Shown here: positions 9,901 through 21,811 of the stretch, in pieces
Numbering within the stretch: the first letter of the stretch is position 1
How the letters are laid out: each line of letters starts with the position of its first letter
From: Rhynchopus sp. YZ270_cl-10
Lineage: Eukaryota > Euglenozoa > Diplonemea > Diplonemida > Diplonemidae
Assembly (NCBI GenBank): GCA_964035575.1
Contig: OZ037865.1
Location: 992,001 to 1,056,000 of the forward strand
Direction: 5' to 3'
DNA: 64,000 bases
Position numbers and translations under genes: made by a program
The notes under the pieces: generated by a model
Told to the model about the DNA's origin: nothing
The model's database searches: none
The model's input: the letters and a program-made list of their open reading frames with translations, nothing else

Positions 9901-11234
9901 GGCACTCTAGATCATATACACCCCTTTTTTTCCTCCTTCCCTCCATCATTTTCTGGATGTAGGACTGTCCACCCCCCGGTACAACCCGGTCCTACCAAGG
10001 TACACTGTTCACAAGAGGGCTTTTGTATTTCTAGTCAACTTTTTCTTTACATGAGAGGAGACGACGTTGGACAAAAACTCCATCTTTCGATTGAAAATAT
10101 TTATCTTAATCATATTTACCTGAAAATGAAATCCCTACAGCACTCCCCTTTCGTGGTCGGAATCATCTTTGAGCTTATTGATCTGGTGAAGGACCGGATG
10201 GTCGACTTCTACCCTCTCATCACTGCCGATATTGAGACCGGATCTGCGATATGTAAAAATGTCTTCTCCTTCTCCAAGGAGAAGGAGGGCAACGTTGGTG
10301 GGCTGCGTGTGGAGGAGGGTGAGCTGAACAAGGGGCGTCCCACCAAGGTTATGCGCAACGGCGAAGAGGTGTACCGGGATGTCACACAGAGCGGGATCAA
10401 ATCGCTCCGCCACGTCAAAGAGGAGCAGGAGATCATCCCCAAGGGAATGGAGTGTGGTTTGATCCTGGATGGAGGGTATGCCATTTTTTTTTCAAATCGC
10501 CCTTACGGGGTTTTCATCACAACAGCAGAGCTCAAGACTTTGCAAATCCGTAAAATCGTAAATCATCACGGGATATAACAACGACGATTTTTTTTTATAC
10601 ACAGTGGGGAGTAGGGAAAGCTTTTGATTGACCTTTTGACTGTTTCTTTCTGTCTTTGCGACGCAGCGACAGCCCATCTTCAAACCTCAGCGTGCTCCAC
10701 GAAGCACGAATCACGAATTCGAGCTTACAACTTTTCTTTTTCTTTTTATACCTACAAGCGCTAGCTTAATAAAGGAGAAATAGTATCCTCAGATACGGTC
10801 GCCAATCACCCCCTCAAACAGGGTAATTGTGCAATCAACGAAAAAACCCTTTTTCCCCCCCCCCTTTTACCTACCTGTCAGAGTTACTATTTTTCAAGAC
10901 CAAACACTACTCGAGGCTCATCTTATACACTTATCGTCTGTTGGCATACCACCACCCCACCAATCTCATACAAAACGCGCCCTTCCTCTCCAACCCCACG
11001 TCTACAAAAATATCAAGCAAAATTAAACAGAGCACAAAGCACTTTCAAAACATACAAAAAACATTTTCAAACCACCCCACCAATAACAGATTCACCTTCG
11101 AAGAAGGCGATGTGATAGTGCAGTTCAAATCCAATATGGAACGACCTACTGTCGAAGACATCTTTGCACAGCACACCATCGAGGACGTCGGGAGCGAGAA
11201 GCCCCACAAATTCTATTCTGTAATCAACGCCTGA
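6927..11234 (+). CDS. MTIF2: Mitochondrial translation initiation factor IF-2 (five exons)
   Basis: Exons: 6927-8489, 8777-8911, 9407-9526, 10141-10475 and 11090-11234, giving 765 aa with all frames joining cleanly. IF-2 is the GTPase that places formyl-Met initiator tRNA on the small ribosomal subunit; here it should act in mitochondria. The Arg-rich start ([16 protein letters not shown]) looks like a mitochondrial presequence. GTPase motifs are intact: GHVDHGKTT (about residue 210), [13 protein letters not shown] (about 258), NKVD (about 312) and SAKTGEG. Later exons give the IF-2 C1/C2 signatures: an [11 protein letters not shown] stretch, [23 protein letters not shown], and a closing beta-barrel with [10 protein letters not shown]. 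The open frame extends upstream of 6927 without an ATG, and 6927 is the first in-frame ATG after the acceptor; 6993 is an alternative. Exon 4 encodes a charged insert (about [14 protein letters not shown]) not obvious in bacterial IF-2. Confidence 0.95.
8490..8776 (+). other. mtIF2 intron 1
   Basis: 287 nt, donor GTGTGT, acceptor CACCACAG, phase 0. No R module recognised. Confidence 0.85.
8912..9406 (+). other. mtIF2 intron 2
   Basis: 495 nt, donor GTATGG, acceptor CCCTCGCAG, phase 0. AT-rich; nothing else recognised. Confidence 0.85.
9527..10140 (+). other. mtIF2 intron 3, carrying R4 and R6
   Basis: 614 nt, donor GTGTGT, acceptor CCCTACAG, phase 0. It contains an R4 module (9725-9765) and an R6 module (9953-10045), both sense to the gene, so these modules must be transcribed in the pre-mRNA. 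Confidence 0.8.
10476..11089 (+). other. mtIF2 intron 4
   Basis: 614 nt, donor GTATGC after GGAGG, acceptor AATAACAG. A glycine codon is split two bases before and one base after the intron. No R module recognised. Confidence 0.8.
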
Positions 11235-13345
11235 TGCACCACGCTAGCAGACCGTACGACCAGGGGAGATTGTAAATTGACCCTTCGTACGCTTCTACCC
11301 ATGCAACCTAATTTAAATGGTGTCAGACCAGAGCCTGATCTCTCATCTCTGCCACACTCTTAAGGATGAGGTGTGCGGTCTGTTCGTATCTTAGCCCCTG
11401 CCGGGCGACATGGAAGACAAAAACCTACCTTTCGGTTGGGTGATTTGTCCGTACAATAAAGAAAACACAGAACACAAAAAAAAATCACAAAAATTTAAAA
11501 AAGCAAAAAAAAAAAAAGCAAAAAAACAAAAGACAGAGGCAAAAAAAATATAGTGGAGTTCATCCTCGGGGTGTCTACACTAATACAACCAAGTTTTCAA
11601 AAAAGAAGAATAATCTAAATGTATTTGAAAGGTACCCGAGCAAAACCTAGGAGGTATGCAGCGCGCATACCCCGCCTGGGGTTACCGAATGCGAATACAC
11701 TATCCCCTTTTTTTTTTAATTTTTTTCTTCAAAAGTTTTGTGGGATTTGTGCAATTCCACACACACAGGCAGCTGATGCTGTGCGATTACGATTGTGATC
11801 CAGGTGACCAAGATGTTTAGGGTCATCTTATAAACTTTTCTTTTCTTTTCTTCCACGAAGAAAAAAAAAAACAACAGTTTCAAAAAAATAAATAAATAAA
11901 GATCTAGTGAACCGAGCGTTTGCTGACGCCGGCTGCTCAAAATGAAAGTTATTTTCCCATTCCCCCATCCCTCTCCCCCAAAAGCTATGTATATCCCGAG
12001 AAAGTCAGAAGGAAGGGATAGACACTCGAGCCCGAGGCCTTTTTTCTCTTTTTTTTTGGCACGTGCTGATGCACTGACAGCCTTCGTATTCGCGAGTCTC
12101 CTGTTCCATATTTCTTCTCCTTCCCCCTTCACCCCCCGTCATCCCACACAAACCCCCGCCTGAAAGAATTTGGGGGTATTTTATTTTAAGTGACTACGCA
12201 CAGTTACGCACACTACTTTGTGAGCGGAAAGTGTCACGTCGTTCACTCACCCAAACCGTGCTCCGCAACACCACCACCCAACAGGTGATTTTTAGTGTGT
12301 GTGGAAGCGTCAACGCATCAAACAACTACAAGAAGGGGGGATGAGGGAACGACAAGGTGACACTTTTGAGGCTTAAGTTTCTCTTTCAATTTTTTTTCCC
12401 CCTTTTTTCCTTTTTCTTTTCTTTTTGGGAGGAACACATGAAGATCATTTTCCCCTAGATTTTTTTTTTTTTGTTGGTAGAGAGAAAGAGAGACTATTGA
12501 GGGGGGGAGGGAAAGAACGCTGAAGCCGCAAGGATGCAGCGGCCTTTGGGTGGATTGTTTTATATTACGAAAACTCAAAAAAAATTCTTTTTTTTAAAAA
12601 GACTTCGGGCGAACACTGCATAAAGGAAGGGGTTTATATTCAGCTAAAACCTCAGTCTACCTGACCGAGATTAACCCAATTATTTTGAAAAAATACGAAA
12701 AAAAAAAAAAAAAAAAAAGGCGGTGCAAAGCTCTAATCAAAACACATAGATGTGTGTAGTATGGTGGAGTTCATCCTCGGATGTCTGCACTAATCCAACC
12801 AACTTTTTAAATACAGAACCCGTCCTTGGATAGGTGATTGTCAATACTAAAAAAAAGCTCTGTTTTAAGCACAAATTAAAGAGTACAGCAAAATAAAGAA
12901 GAAAAAGAGAAGAAGAAAAAATCAATTAATCAAACAAAACAAAAAAAAATTGTCTCGATGTTCCCACTAAAAAAAACACACTGCTTTTATCAGCCCCTCC
13001 CCTCTCCATCCCCCCTAGAACCGAACTTCCCGTAATACCGATAAACCCCTTCCTCCCCCTTCCCCACCCCCCCGCCCGACTCCATCAACCAGGAACCGTG
13101 GTGCAACCACGGTTTCCGAAAAAAAAGATACATTCCCCACTCCCCCTTTTTATCCAGTCTTTTCACTATCCAAAAAAATCACTCAAGAAAATGACTTCCC
13201 TTTTGCTCTTCGCAAACCCGATAAACCACGCCCATTGTGGGTAGGATATACTTCCTCTTACAAGACGGAAGACATTTCATACCAATGAAACAACTCAAAT
13301 CAAAATCGTTTCTTCAACAGACCCCCTTTCCCCCCTTCCCTCATA
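11235..13345 (+). other. Intergenic spacer with R1, R2, R4, P1
   Basis: No gene is recognised. It holds an AATAAA sequence at 11456-11461, possibly related to mtIF2 3' end formation, R1 (11551-11602), R4 (11797-11850), P1 copy 2 (12206-12366), and an adjoining R1-R2 pair (12757-12856) whose R2 stem is ACC..TCC/GGA..GGT. The final 400 bases are C-rich. Confidence 0.6.
12206..12366 (+). repeat. P1 dispersed repeat, copy 2
   Basis: Same-strand copy of the sequence at 2661-2808, with small indels (for example an added GTGATTTTTAG near the middle). It is preceded by a GTGACTACGCAC word resembling the start of R4. Confidence 0.65.
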
Positions 13346-13714
13346 ATGCAACACCTTGGACGATACGGGATGAGGGCACCGACCTTGGCAGGACAGAAGA
13401 GAACGTGTTTGACACACATGTACAATGAGAACTTTTCGACACAGCTGCCACGTTTTAAGATTGACGGTACACCACGTGTAGGACGTGACGCACTGCGTGG
13501 GGAGGATCAAAACTACGACCCCGACTGGCAGTTCAAATTTGGGAGTCAGGCCACACGCGGTATCAACGATCTTGTAGGGAAGGACTACCACGAACGCATC
13601 ACGACATACAAATTGGAACGCATGGACTACACCGTCCGCGAAGTGCCTTATGGCATGGCACCACCCCCCGCCCCCCGCGAGGTCTCCAACCGCGTCACAC
13701 TCGATATGCTCTGA
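13346..13714 (+). CDS. Small unknown protein (122 aa)
   Basis: Single-exon frame of 122 aa starting MQHLGRYGMRAPTLAG and ending in VTLDML. It is rich in Arg, Tyr and Asp, with a central stretch including NYDPDWQFKFG, and has no transmembrane segment, signal peptide or known motif that I can see. Codon use resembles the neighbouring genes and differs sharply from the A/T-tract spacers, which is the main support for coding. A pyrimidine tract directly precedes the ATG; the nearest upstream AG is at 13319-13320, on the far side of that tract. An alternative start is at 13370. The size and aromatic/Arg pattern recall small microtubule-associated flagellar proteins, but that is a guess and no function is assigned. 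An additional upstream exon cannot be excluded. Confidence 0.6.
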   Translation: MQHLGRYGMRAPTLAGQKRTCLTHMYNENFSTQLPRFKIDGTPRVGRDALRGEDQNYDPDWQFKFGSQATRGINDLVGKDYHERITTYKLERMDYTVREVPYGMAPPPAPREVSNRVTLDML

Positions 13715-14344
13715 TACTACTTTTTTTTTTTGGGGTGGTTGCAAAAAAGGAGAGGACAGAGAGAAAGAGGGAGAAGCTGTTGAAAAAAAGCAGTTTCTTC
13801 GGAACATTGTTCTCCTTTTGAGGTTTGCCCAAATTTTTGTGGGGTTTATTGGAATATATAGCACCTCCTAGGGGTGTGGGTTTGGGGGAGGGGTTAGGGA
13901 AAAGGAACGAATAATTAGGGTGTATTTGGGGGTGGGATTGATATTTCCCCCCTTGTGTGTACGGAAGATGATGTTGGCACATTCAGAAAAAAAGTAAATT
14001 CATCCTGGACCCCCTCCCATAATTTTGTTCAGATATGAACCACGAAATTGCATGATTGGGTCCCCCGGTACACCCGGTCATTGTACCAAAGGTACACTGT
14101 TCACGAGAGGGCTTTTGTATTTCAGGTCAATTTTTGTTTTAACGAAATCGCCGGACAGTGTAGAGGGCAGGACATAGCACGGCTCGACCCCTTGTACACT
14201 CACGCAACAAGGTAGGTTGATTTGTCTGTGCTTCACGTTATCATGTTATCACTCTATGACCCCTCCCTCCCCCCCTTCTTCTACCTCCCAACAGAGCAAA
14301 ACCATACACACGGAACACACCCCCTTCCTCTAGGGTTCTCAACA
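13715..14344 (+). other. Intergenic spacer with R6
   Basis: No gene seen. Holds G-rich and T-rich stretches and one R6 module (14026-14130). The 3' part turns C-rich toward the next gene. Confidence 0.6.
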
Positions 14345-14458
14345 ACCACAACCTCCTTTGCAGTCTTTCCCCCCTCCTCCTCCTCCTCCTCCTCCTCCTC
14401 CTCCCCTCCTCCCCTTTCTCCTTTTTTTAAATCTTTTTTTTGTTCCCCGTTTCCCCAG
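14345..14458 (+). promoter_or_regulatory. Strong polypyrimidine tract and leader acceptor
   Basis: About 110 nt of nearly pure C/T, including a (CCT)n run, ends in CCCCAG at 14458. Only one base separates the AG from the ATG at 14460. Such spacing is typical of spliced-leader addition or a 5'UTR intron placed exactly at the start codon. Confidence 0.55.
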
Positions 14459-14459
14459 G

Positions 14460-16981
14460 ATGGGGTGCGGGGGGTCAACAGCGACGACAGCGCCGGCAGA
14501 GGTTGTTGTGAAGAAGGAGGTGAAAAGCAGTGCCGTGCAGGATACGAAGGACCCAAGCAAGAAGTACCAACAGGAAGAAACCGATTCCGCGTCAACGGGG
14601 GGAGGAACCCCACGGTCACCACGGAAGTCTCCGCGAGCTAAGGACCCGATCGCATCTCCTCTCAACTCACCAGTGAAAAAGAAGAAGAAGAATGCCAAGA
14701 TGAGTCCTAGGGGGCAGGGCGTGAAATGGTTCAAAAAAATAGAATCAATGTCCGACCTGCCACATGCAGAGGCTTCCACCACAACGTTCACGACACCACT
14801 CCTCCGCCAACACCTCAAAACCGATAAGGGCGAGGACATCACTGAGAAGTTCCGGTCTCTCGTGAACGGCTCCTGTTCAATCAAACGGCCCCCGCCTACA
14901 CCAACAGCAACCAACACCTCGTCTCCCGACACACCGCCCCTCCAGCCTTTGACCATCCACTCCGACATCTCGCCACCCTTCACAATCAACTTAACCGAAG
15001 AAGAGTCTGCCAAATTTACCAAGCAGTCCGATGCGCATACGGTCGACATGGGTGACCTCACGGTGCAAGACCTTCTTCAGTCCCGTATGGTCAGAACTAA
15101 GTACAAAGGTGCAAACCTGCGTGCATTAAACGGATTTTTGAAGCCGCTCACCACAATTGCAATTTCCAGTGATGACCGTCTGATTACAACAGCGTTGGGT
15201 CGTTCCAAGAATATCCCTGTTCGTGATGCGGGGCTAGGTCTGCAGATTTGTGGGTCGGAGCAAGGTAGCAGAACTGGATCTGTTGTGTCAGCGCAGTCAC
15301 GCAACTCTTCTTTGGGGTCAATCAACGGGCAGGTGAAGATGGAGGCGATGGCACGCATCATCCGATGCATCGACTCACGGAGTTCTGTTGTTGTGGGGAT
15401 GATGAAGCAGAAGTGCTTTGACCCTGAGGCCACTTCGGACATGATCTTCACGAACGAAGACCAGCATCTGGTGTCCTGCTCTTCTGAGGGTAGTGTCTTC
15501 ATATGGCACGTTGGGCGGCTCAAGGTGCACAAGACGTTGGAAGTGGGGCAGGACTACAACCCACCGGGGCGGCTTCACCAGGTTCGTGTATCGCCGAATG
15601 GGAAGACCGTTGCTGCGTGCGGTGAGGACATCGATGACGACGGACGCACCGTCGGGCAGGTCCCTGTCTGGGATGTGGACAGCGCGAAGCAGATCCTCTC
15701 CTTCGGCTCGCACCGTGCTCCGGTGTTGTGTCTTGCATTCCACCCTGACTCCAAGCACATCGCATCGGGGGACCGCCACGGCACGATCCTTCTCTGGGCC
15801 GCAGCAACCGGAGAGGTGCAGAAGAAGATCAAAGGCCACACAATCTCGATGCGGAGTATGTACTTCATCCGCGACGACGTCTTCATCTCGGCGGATGAGC
15901 GCTTCACGCGCGCATGGAATGCGGCAGAAGACTACCGCCCTCTGTGGACAAAGCACATCGACGAAAAGGACTCCGTCGCGTTCACAGGCAAATTCAAGCC
16001 AACAGGCCTGCAAGGTGCGGACGACGAGTCAGACGAGTCGGAGGAGGAAAGCGAGGAGGACGACTCCGACAAAGACTGCTTCGGCGTCAGCAAGAAGGAC
16101 GGTGACGAGAACCTCAGCTCCTCAGGGGGTAGCAGGAACAGCTCCGTCCCGCAGTCGCCCAAATGCCCAAAGGCGCTCCTCATGGCTGCCCCCGCAAACC
16201 AATCAAAGCTTCGCCAAAGATTAGTCGTACCCCTCCCATGCGGACTCCTGCTGTCTTGTCTCTCCATACGAGAGGTATGTGAGCTGAAACATATTGTAAG
16301 ATCTTTTGATTTTTTTTGAAAACTTTCGATGATTCCCGTTTTGGTCTTTTTTACGAAAATATGGATAAAAGAGGGGGTCTTTACAAATGAATGCGAGGAT
16401 TCAAATAAGAAGAAAAAGTCATCCTCTTCTGGAAGCTAAAATAATAGGGCTTTTGCAACTTTGCAACTTTGCAACTTCGGAACTGATCTTTGCAACGAAT
16501 TCTGCCTGAGCCAAAAAAGGCGCGATCTCAGTACACTGAGCCTCCTTCCCCATGCAGCCTAGGCTTTAACAGGATTTAGTCGCTATCTCAACAAAGAAGC
16601 GCACCGCACCTACCTCTTACCTTACAAAGTTTACTGCAGTGAAATGCAATACAAAACAGAGTAGAAAAAAAAACAAACAAACTTTCAAAATCCCCATGCC
16701 TCATCCCCATGCTGACTTGCATGACATTATAATACAACAATCCATCACAGGTACAACTTCTCGACGCAAGCACCGGCTGTGTGCTGGATGTATTCCAAAC
16801 AAAGGCACCTATCGCCTGCGCAGCGGGCGGACGCTTGACTGCAGTCATGGGAGACATCTGGGGAAATGTGTATTCGTTGGACTGCGAAATGGTATGCCTT
16901 TTATGTCTGATACTTTTTGCATTAATAGTGTTGTTAAAGGGATTTATCTATTGTTTATTGTTTTCCAAGATGGTTCTTTGA
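14460..16981 (+). CDS. N-myristoylated WD40-repeat protein
   Basis: Exon 1 is 14460-16274 (605 codons); exon 2 starts at 16751 and keeps the frame. The start MGCGGS is a consensus N-myristoylation site with an adjacent Cys for palmitoylation, so the protein is probably membrane-tethered. Residues 10-100 are basic and carry several Ser-Pro sites (TPRSPRKSP, SPLNSPVKKKKK), like a phosphorylation-controlled electrostatic anchor. From about residue 230 comes a beta-propeller with WD40-like blades (for example GSVFIWHV, GQVPVWDV, GTILLWAA, FTRAWNAA) and an acidic insert (about residues 520-545). Exon 2 supplies the last blade (LLDASTGCVLDVF, GDIWGNVYSLD). The 3' end is unresolved: reading through gives a stop at 16979-16981 after a hydrophobic tail, whereas a GTATGC donor at 16892 suggests another unseen exon. 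WD40 proteins act as scaffolds; the partner is unknown. Confidence 0.85.
16275..16750 (+). other. WD40 gene intron
   Basis: 476 nt, donor GTATGT after GAG, acceptor CATCACAG, phase 0. It contains a short (TTTGCAAC)n stutter near 16455-16480. Confidence 0.8.
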
Positions 16982-18260
16982 GTTGTATTTTTGTTTTGTT
17001 TTTTCCCCCATTTATTCTTGCTCACACACCTCAAAAAGAAAGGGTGAGGGCGAACTACATACCTTCCGTATAAAGGCTTCGAACAGCATTGAGTTTTGAG
17101 CCTAGTTTCCCATGGTGGGGTGAATTAGGCAATTGTCGGAAAAATTGCGGAGCTTTTATCATGGTGTATCGACCGCAAGGAGCATTGCATGGAGTAACTC
17201 CAGCGTCACTTAGACGGTAGTATAGTGGAGTGCAATTTCGGTTGTCTACACTAAAACAGCCAGGTTTTCAAACAAAGATAATGAACGCAAATGCAATTTT
17301 CGCTTCAGAGCAACCCTTCAATCAGTCTACAGTAGTACAACCAAGTTTTCAAAAAAAAAAACCTCAAATCATATTTCACAGACGCACGGACTTCCATCTA
17401 CCATGTGAAAACCTTCCTGAAGGGGTGTTGGGTCACAAAAGAAAAGAAAATGGGGGTAGTATCGTGTTAAGCGTTGTGTACGAGAGGGAGACGGGGTGGG
17501 GGGGTGGGTTGGGTGCCGGGGGAAAAAAAAAGGTGTTGGTCCGCTGTACTTGGGTCAACCATTTTTTTGTTTTGTCTTTTTTTGGGTAGAGTGAAACAGC
17601 GAACACATGATTTATAGAAAATATTTTAATGAATATCCCACCCCATCTCTCCCCTCTCCGATAATGCAAATATGAAAAAAAAAAAGTGATGATTGCACAA
17701 AACAAAAAGATTGTTATTCCCCCCAGAACCAGAAAATGAAAAACAAAGAAAAAGGCCTGAGGTCCTTCTCTGCATAGGTTGCCTAAACAGATGCGAGGTT
17801 TAGGCCCGTCTTACCAACTGTGTGTGTTTGAAATCATTTATGGATAAAGTCCTCCGCAAAGTGTTGACCATACCTGTGTGGGTTATTTTTTCTCTAAAAA
17901 CATAGAACGAACAGAATTCAACTATTTTTTTTAAAAACAGACGTGTGTCATGGCTATGTGAAAATGACTTAAAGTTTTTTAAAACAAAACTTAAGTGACG
18001 TAAGTTATGTTAGGTTACGCAGCCTTAATGAAACAATTTTTCAAAAAAAATTGCTGAAACAAAGGTTTCTGGGCGAAGTGGTACAATAACATTTTAAAAT
18101 GCAGGATAAAACTCGTTTAAAATTGCGCTTTTATTACAGCCAAACTATGGCATGAGGGTGGAACGCAAGCTTCCACTCAAAATTTTGGGACTGCGCCACA
18201 GGCGCAAGGTTGCACACCCCCTTTTTGTTTGTGTGTTTTTTTTTTTTTTTTTGTTTTTGA
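16982..18260 (+). other. Spacer with R1, R2, R4
   Basis: No gene recognised. R2 (17070-17145) has the stem GCCTA..CCCA/TGGG..TAGGC. Two R1 pieces follow (17216-17272 and 17330-17360), then a partial R4 (17788-17812). The rest is AT-rich with G-rich islands. Confidence 0.55.
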
Positions 18261-18268
18261 TTTTCACC

Positions 18269-18565
18269 CAGGCTCTCCGCTAGGATTTCCGATTTTGAAA
18301 ATATTCTGTTGATGGTCCACGTTGGTGGGGTACATGCTTGCGCCGCAGGCGCACGGTACGCAACTTTTTTTTTTACCAACGCCCGATTTTGACTTTTTTG
18401 GGACGTTTGAGCACTCACCTCTCCATATCTTCTTCTCCTGAGCTTTTTTGACAGGTAGAACGGGTCTGAACCACTTAGCAGAACTTTTTTTTTTTTCTTT
18501 TTTTCCCCATTTTCAAAAAGTTCTGTTGACAATCAACAGAACTTTAGTACCTAGCGGAGTGCCTG
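18269..18565 (-). mobile_element. hAT-type MITE, copy 1 (297 bp)
   Basis: Terminal inverted repeats CAGGCTCTCCGCTAGG and CCTAGCGGAGTGCCTG, flanked by a perfect 8-bp TSD TTTTCACC (18261-18268 and 18566-18573). The 8-bp TSD and the CAGG start are hAT hallmarks. It contains a perfect subterminal hairpin (AAGTTCTGTTGA/TCAACAGAACTT). The copy at 28879-29175 is the same length and nearly identical but inverted. No transposase, so non-autonomous. Confidence 0.9.
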
Positions 18566-18573
18566 TTTTCACC

Positions 18574-18952
18574 ACACCCCTCCATCGAGCTCTACGAGCC
18601 CTGCCCATCTCTTCGCATATTTTTTAATACGAAACCCTCTTTGAGAGCATTATTTTCCAGATTCTGGGGATTTTTTTGGCCAACTTAAGCAAACGTTTTG
18701 GCAAAAAAAATTAATCCTTAATTGAGACAGAGGTTGTAACCCTTTTAACTCTTATCAGCTGTACACATGGTGACCTAATGATGTGGAATATCCCATCCAG
18801 AACTCCCCCCCCCACCACCACCCCTTACCCTATCAAGCCAACGAGCAACAAATTGCCGTCTGAGCGTTATTTCCCCCCCTTTTCCTTTTTCCTATATGCT
18901 TTCAAATGAATTGAATGCATGTTGAAAAATAGCTTTTTGCTTTTCAATATTA
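18574..18952. other. Short spacer, nothing recognised
   Basis: AT-rich sequence between two hAT-like elements. I see no gene or R module in it. Confidence 0.5.
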
Positions 18953-18960
18953 GATCTGCC

Positions 18961-19762
18961 CAGGGTATTAGCTTGGTACTCAGAATTAGGTTCAAAAACC
19001 TAATTCTGAAATTTTTCGGGGGGAAAAAAAAAAATATAGATTTGGATTTCGGGGGGGGGGGGGGAAATATGGGGGAAAGAACCGTGGTTGAACCACGGGA
19101 GTACGCAGTACCCTTGGGAACTGGGTTGCTGACCGCACCATCCAGGCTGTACCTTAAAATTTTTTTGCCTGCGGCGCCATTTTTCCTTTTTTGCTCCGCA
19201 AAAAAGGGTTCGTTGAGCTCCATTTGACGGACGGAGCTTGAACCCAACTATGAGTGAGAAAAAAGATGTGGCGAAAAGAATAAAAGTAGCGTACCGTGCG
19301 CCTGCGGCGCAAGCTTTCACACCCTTCCCATGACATTGTTTGCCTGTAAAATAGTGCAATTTTAAAGCGCGATTTTAGAAATGTTGCATACCGTGGCTTC
19401 GCCAGGAACCTTTGGGTGCCATGGCCACTGTTTCTTGTAAATGTATTGAGGTTACCGACAATAAGGCTGACACCCACTACGGATTGCGGATCACCAGTGG
19501 CTGAAAGCTACCAAGGTTGCACAGAGGAGGGGAGGCTTTTCCGCAGGGTTGGGGTGGTGTAGGTTTGCCGTGGTCACAAAATACCGAGAAAATTTTTCGC
19601 TTCGTTTCCCCCACAGAAAAAAAAAAGTGACTGCCTCACACAAAACCACCTTTTTGGTGGGGGCTAGGGGGGCTATATAATACCCTGCTATAACCCCACC
19701 AAAAAAAAAAAATTCAAAAAACCTAATTCTGGAAAAAATCCAAAATCCAAGCTTATACCCTG
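18961..19762. mobile_element. hAT-like non-autonomous element (802 bp)
   Basis: TIRs CAGGGTATTAGCTTGG and CCAAGCTTATACCCTG lie inside a perfect 8-bp TSD GATCTGCC (18953-18960 and 19763-19770). A subterminal hairpin (AGAATTAGGTT/AACCTAATTCT) follows the left TIR. Internal sequence around 19241-19440 recurs in the element at 53734-54386, and a TGCCTGCGGCGCCATTTTTC segment recurs in the one at 61505-62388, so these three are one family. No transposase frame. Confidence 0.9.
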
Positions 19763-19770
19763 GATCTGCC

Positions 19771-21811
19771 TCAAAAAAAAAAAAAAAAGAAACTCGAAGC
19801 AAATATTCATTACTGAGAAGACCAGAAACTGCCCCCCCTCCCATGGGAAGTGTGAGGGGGGAAAAGCGTCAATAGGTAACTACCAAAGACGTCCCCCCTT
19901 TTTTTGTACACTTTTGTTGAGCTGTCTCACAGCAACGCGCTAACCTTGGTTGGCGATTGTCGAGACAGCAACAACAAAAAAAAATTTTTTTTTTTACAAA
20001 GCGGAAGCTCATCCTCAGGTGTCTACACTAATACGACCAAGTTTTTCAAAAAAAAGAAAAAGAAAAAAAAGTGCAGTGCAATTCATCAACACCATCATAC
20101 ACTCCCCCTTGAGTGGCCCCTCTCTCTCATCTCCCATCCCCTAGTGATCGTTGTGGGTTTTTTTTTTTCCATCAAGTTTGGATGGGGAAAAAAGTACACT
20201 CCCACACGCATTTTCCCTTTCCCACCCGTTCCCCTTCCCCCCCATATTGCTAGACGTTTTCATGCTATTTACGTGATTTCTATTATTTTGTCAGAATATC
20301 ACTTCATCATCTTCCTTTTAATTGTTTTTTTTTTTTTTTAAAATCTGTTTCCTCTTTGAACTGGGCTGCTCTGTGTTTTTATTTTGGTGATTTTTATTCG
20401 GGATTTTCTATAATTTCTTTTTCGGTTGATGTTCCCCTTTTTTCTCTCTCCATTTTTGATATGAAAATTTCTCCTTTTTTTCCCCAGCATTTATTTGACA
20501 AAAACACGAAGCCAACCATACCATAGGATTTGCGAAGAAACGTGCAAAAATAAAAAAAATGCGAAAAATGTGCGGGGGGTTGGAAATGCCCTTTTTCAGC
20601 CACACCATTTTTTATCTTTCACAAACGAAAGCGTTGACACATTCTGGGGGGGGGGGGAAGATTGTTTTTTTTTTTTTGTTTTTTCTTTTGTCACCTCATG
20701 AAATGAAGGAGGAAATAGAAAACAAAGCATTTTGAACACACTTTGCGGTTCTGGGGACGAACCGCGCTGCAGAACCACTCCTCACCAAACAGGTCGAGGT
20801 GCGTTTTACCACAACCTCTCCCATGGGTTTTATCGTGTGATGAGTGTTAAGTTTCTATTTTCTTTTGAGAGATTTGGGTGTGCACGTCCAACGGCATATT
20901 CATGTCCAAGAGTTTTATGATGAAAATAATATTTCAAGAGTTTCCTTTTTTCTTTTTCTTTCTCCAAACCACCTTCCAAAAAATGGCCCCCAGATCACAA
21001 GGCTTTGGTATGAGCGATACCCAAACAGTGCAGACCTACTGTGATAGCTGCGCTTTCCCCTATAAAAAAATTAAAAGGGGAAAAAAGAAAATCACTTAGA
21101 CGGAGTTCATCTTCGGGTGTCTACACTAAAACAACCAAAGTTTTCAAGAAAAAAAAACCCTCTTTTAAAGGTTGACACTATCTCTTCCAAGTCTTGAAGT
21201 ACAAGGTCATTTGGAGCTGCTATGCTGTTTTGTGTTATTAACGGTGACAGTTTTCTCCTCAACAAAGAGGTTTGGTTTAGAACAAACTTCCCTCCTCCTC
21301 CTCCCCTTTCTCTCTCTCTCTCTCTGCGTTATTCGTCTCTGTGTATTTCGTGCAAGAGTGTGTCTTGCGTGTCACACCCCTTTCATCCCCAATCCTAGTA
21401 TGGTGTATAGCTGACGTATTCTTGTTAGGTGACTAAGCACAAAGAGGTTTAAACTCATCTAATTTTTTTTTCTCTCTCTCTCTTTAATGGGGGGGAAAAA
21501 AACCAACGGTTTTCTGATTGTAAATAATCCTTCAGAAGTGCATAACTCATCCATCATCAATCCACCCCCCCACGTGAGTACAAAACAGAAAAACATTTTT
21601 GAACCCCCCCCTCTCGCGTACTTCTTATGTAAATACCGTCTTCTTTCTCCTCAACCCCAAACCCAAGCCCCAAAACCCCGCAAAAAAAGAAAACAAATAA
21701 AATATAACAGCTTCGGACATAGAGTACAGACAAATCCTAGTTAACCCATGAAGGTGGGGGCTAGGGTAGGGTGCTCAGGTGATTGTCGACAACAACGAAG
21801 GAAAAATAATA
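19771..21811 (+). other. Spacer with R1, R2, R4 and P2
   Basis: No gene. An R2 tail (19938-19978) is followed by R1 (20001-20056). P2 copy 2 is at 20691-20860. R1 (21096-21156), R4 (21428-21470) and R2 (21709-21799) follow; the R2 ends at the left TIR of the pogo-like element. Confidence 0.55.
20691..20860 (+). repeat. P2 dispersed repeat, copy 2
   Basis: Close same-strand copy of 4154-4320, with the hairpin GCGGTTC/GAACCGC preserved. Confidence 0.7.
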
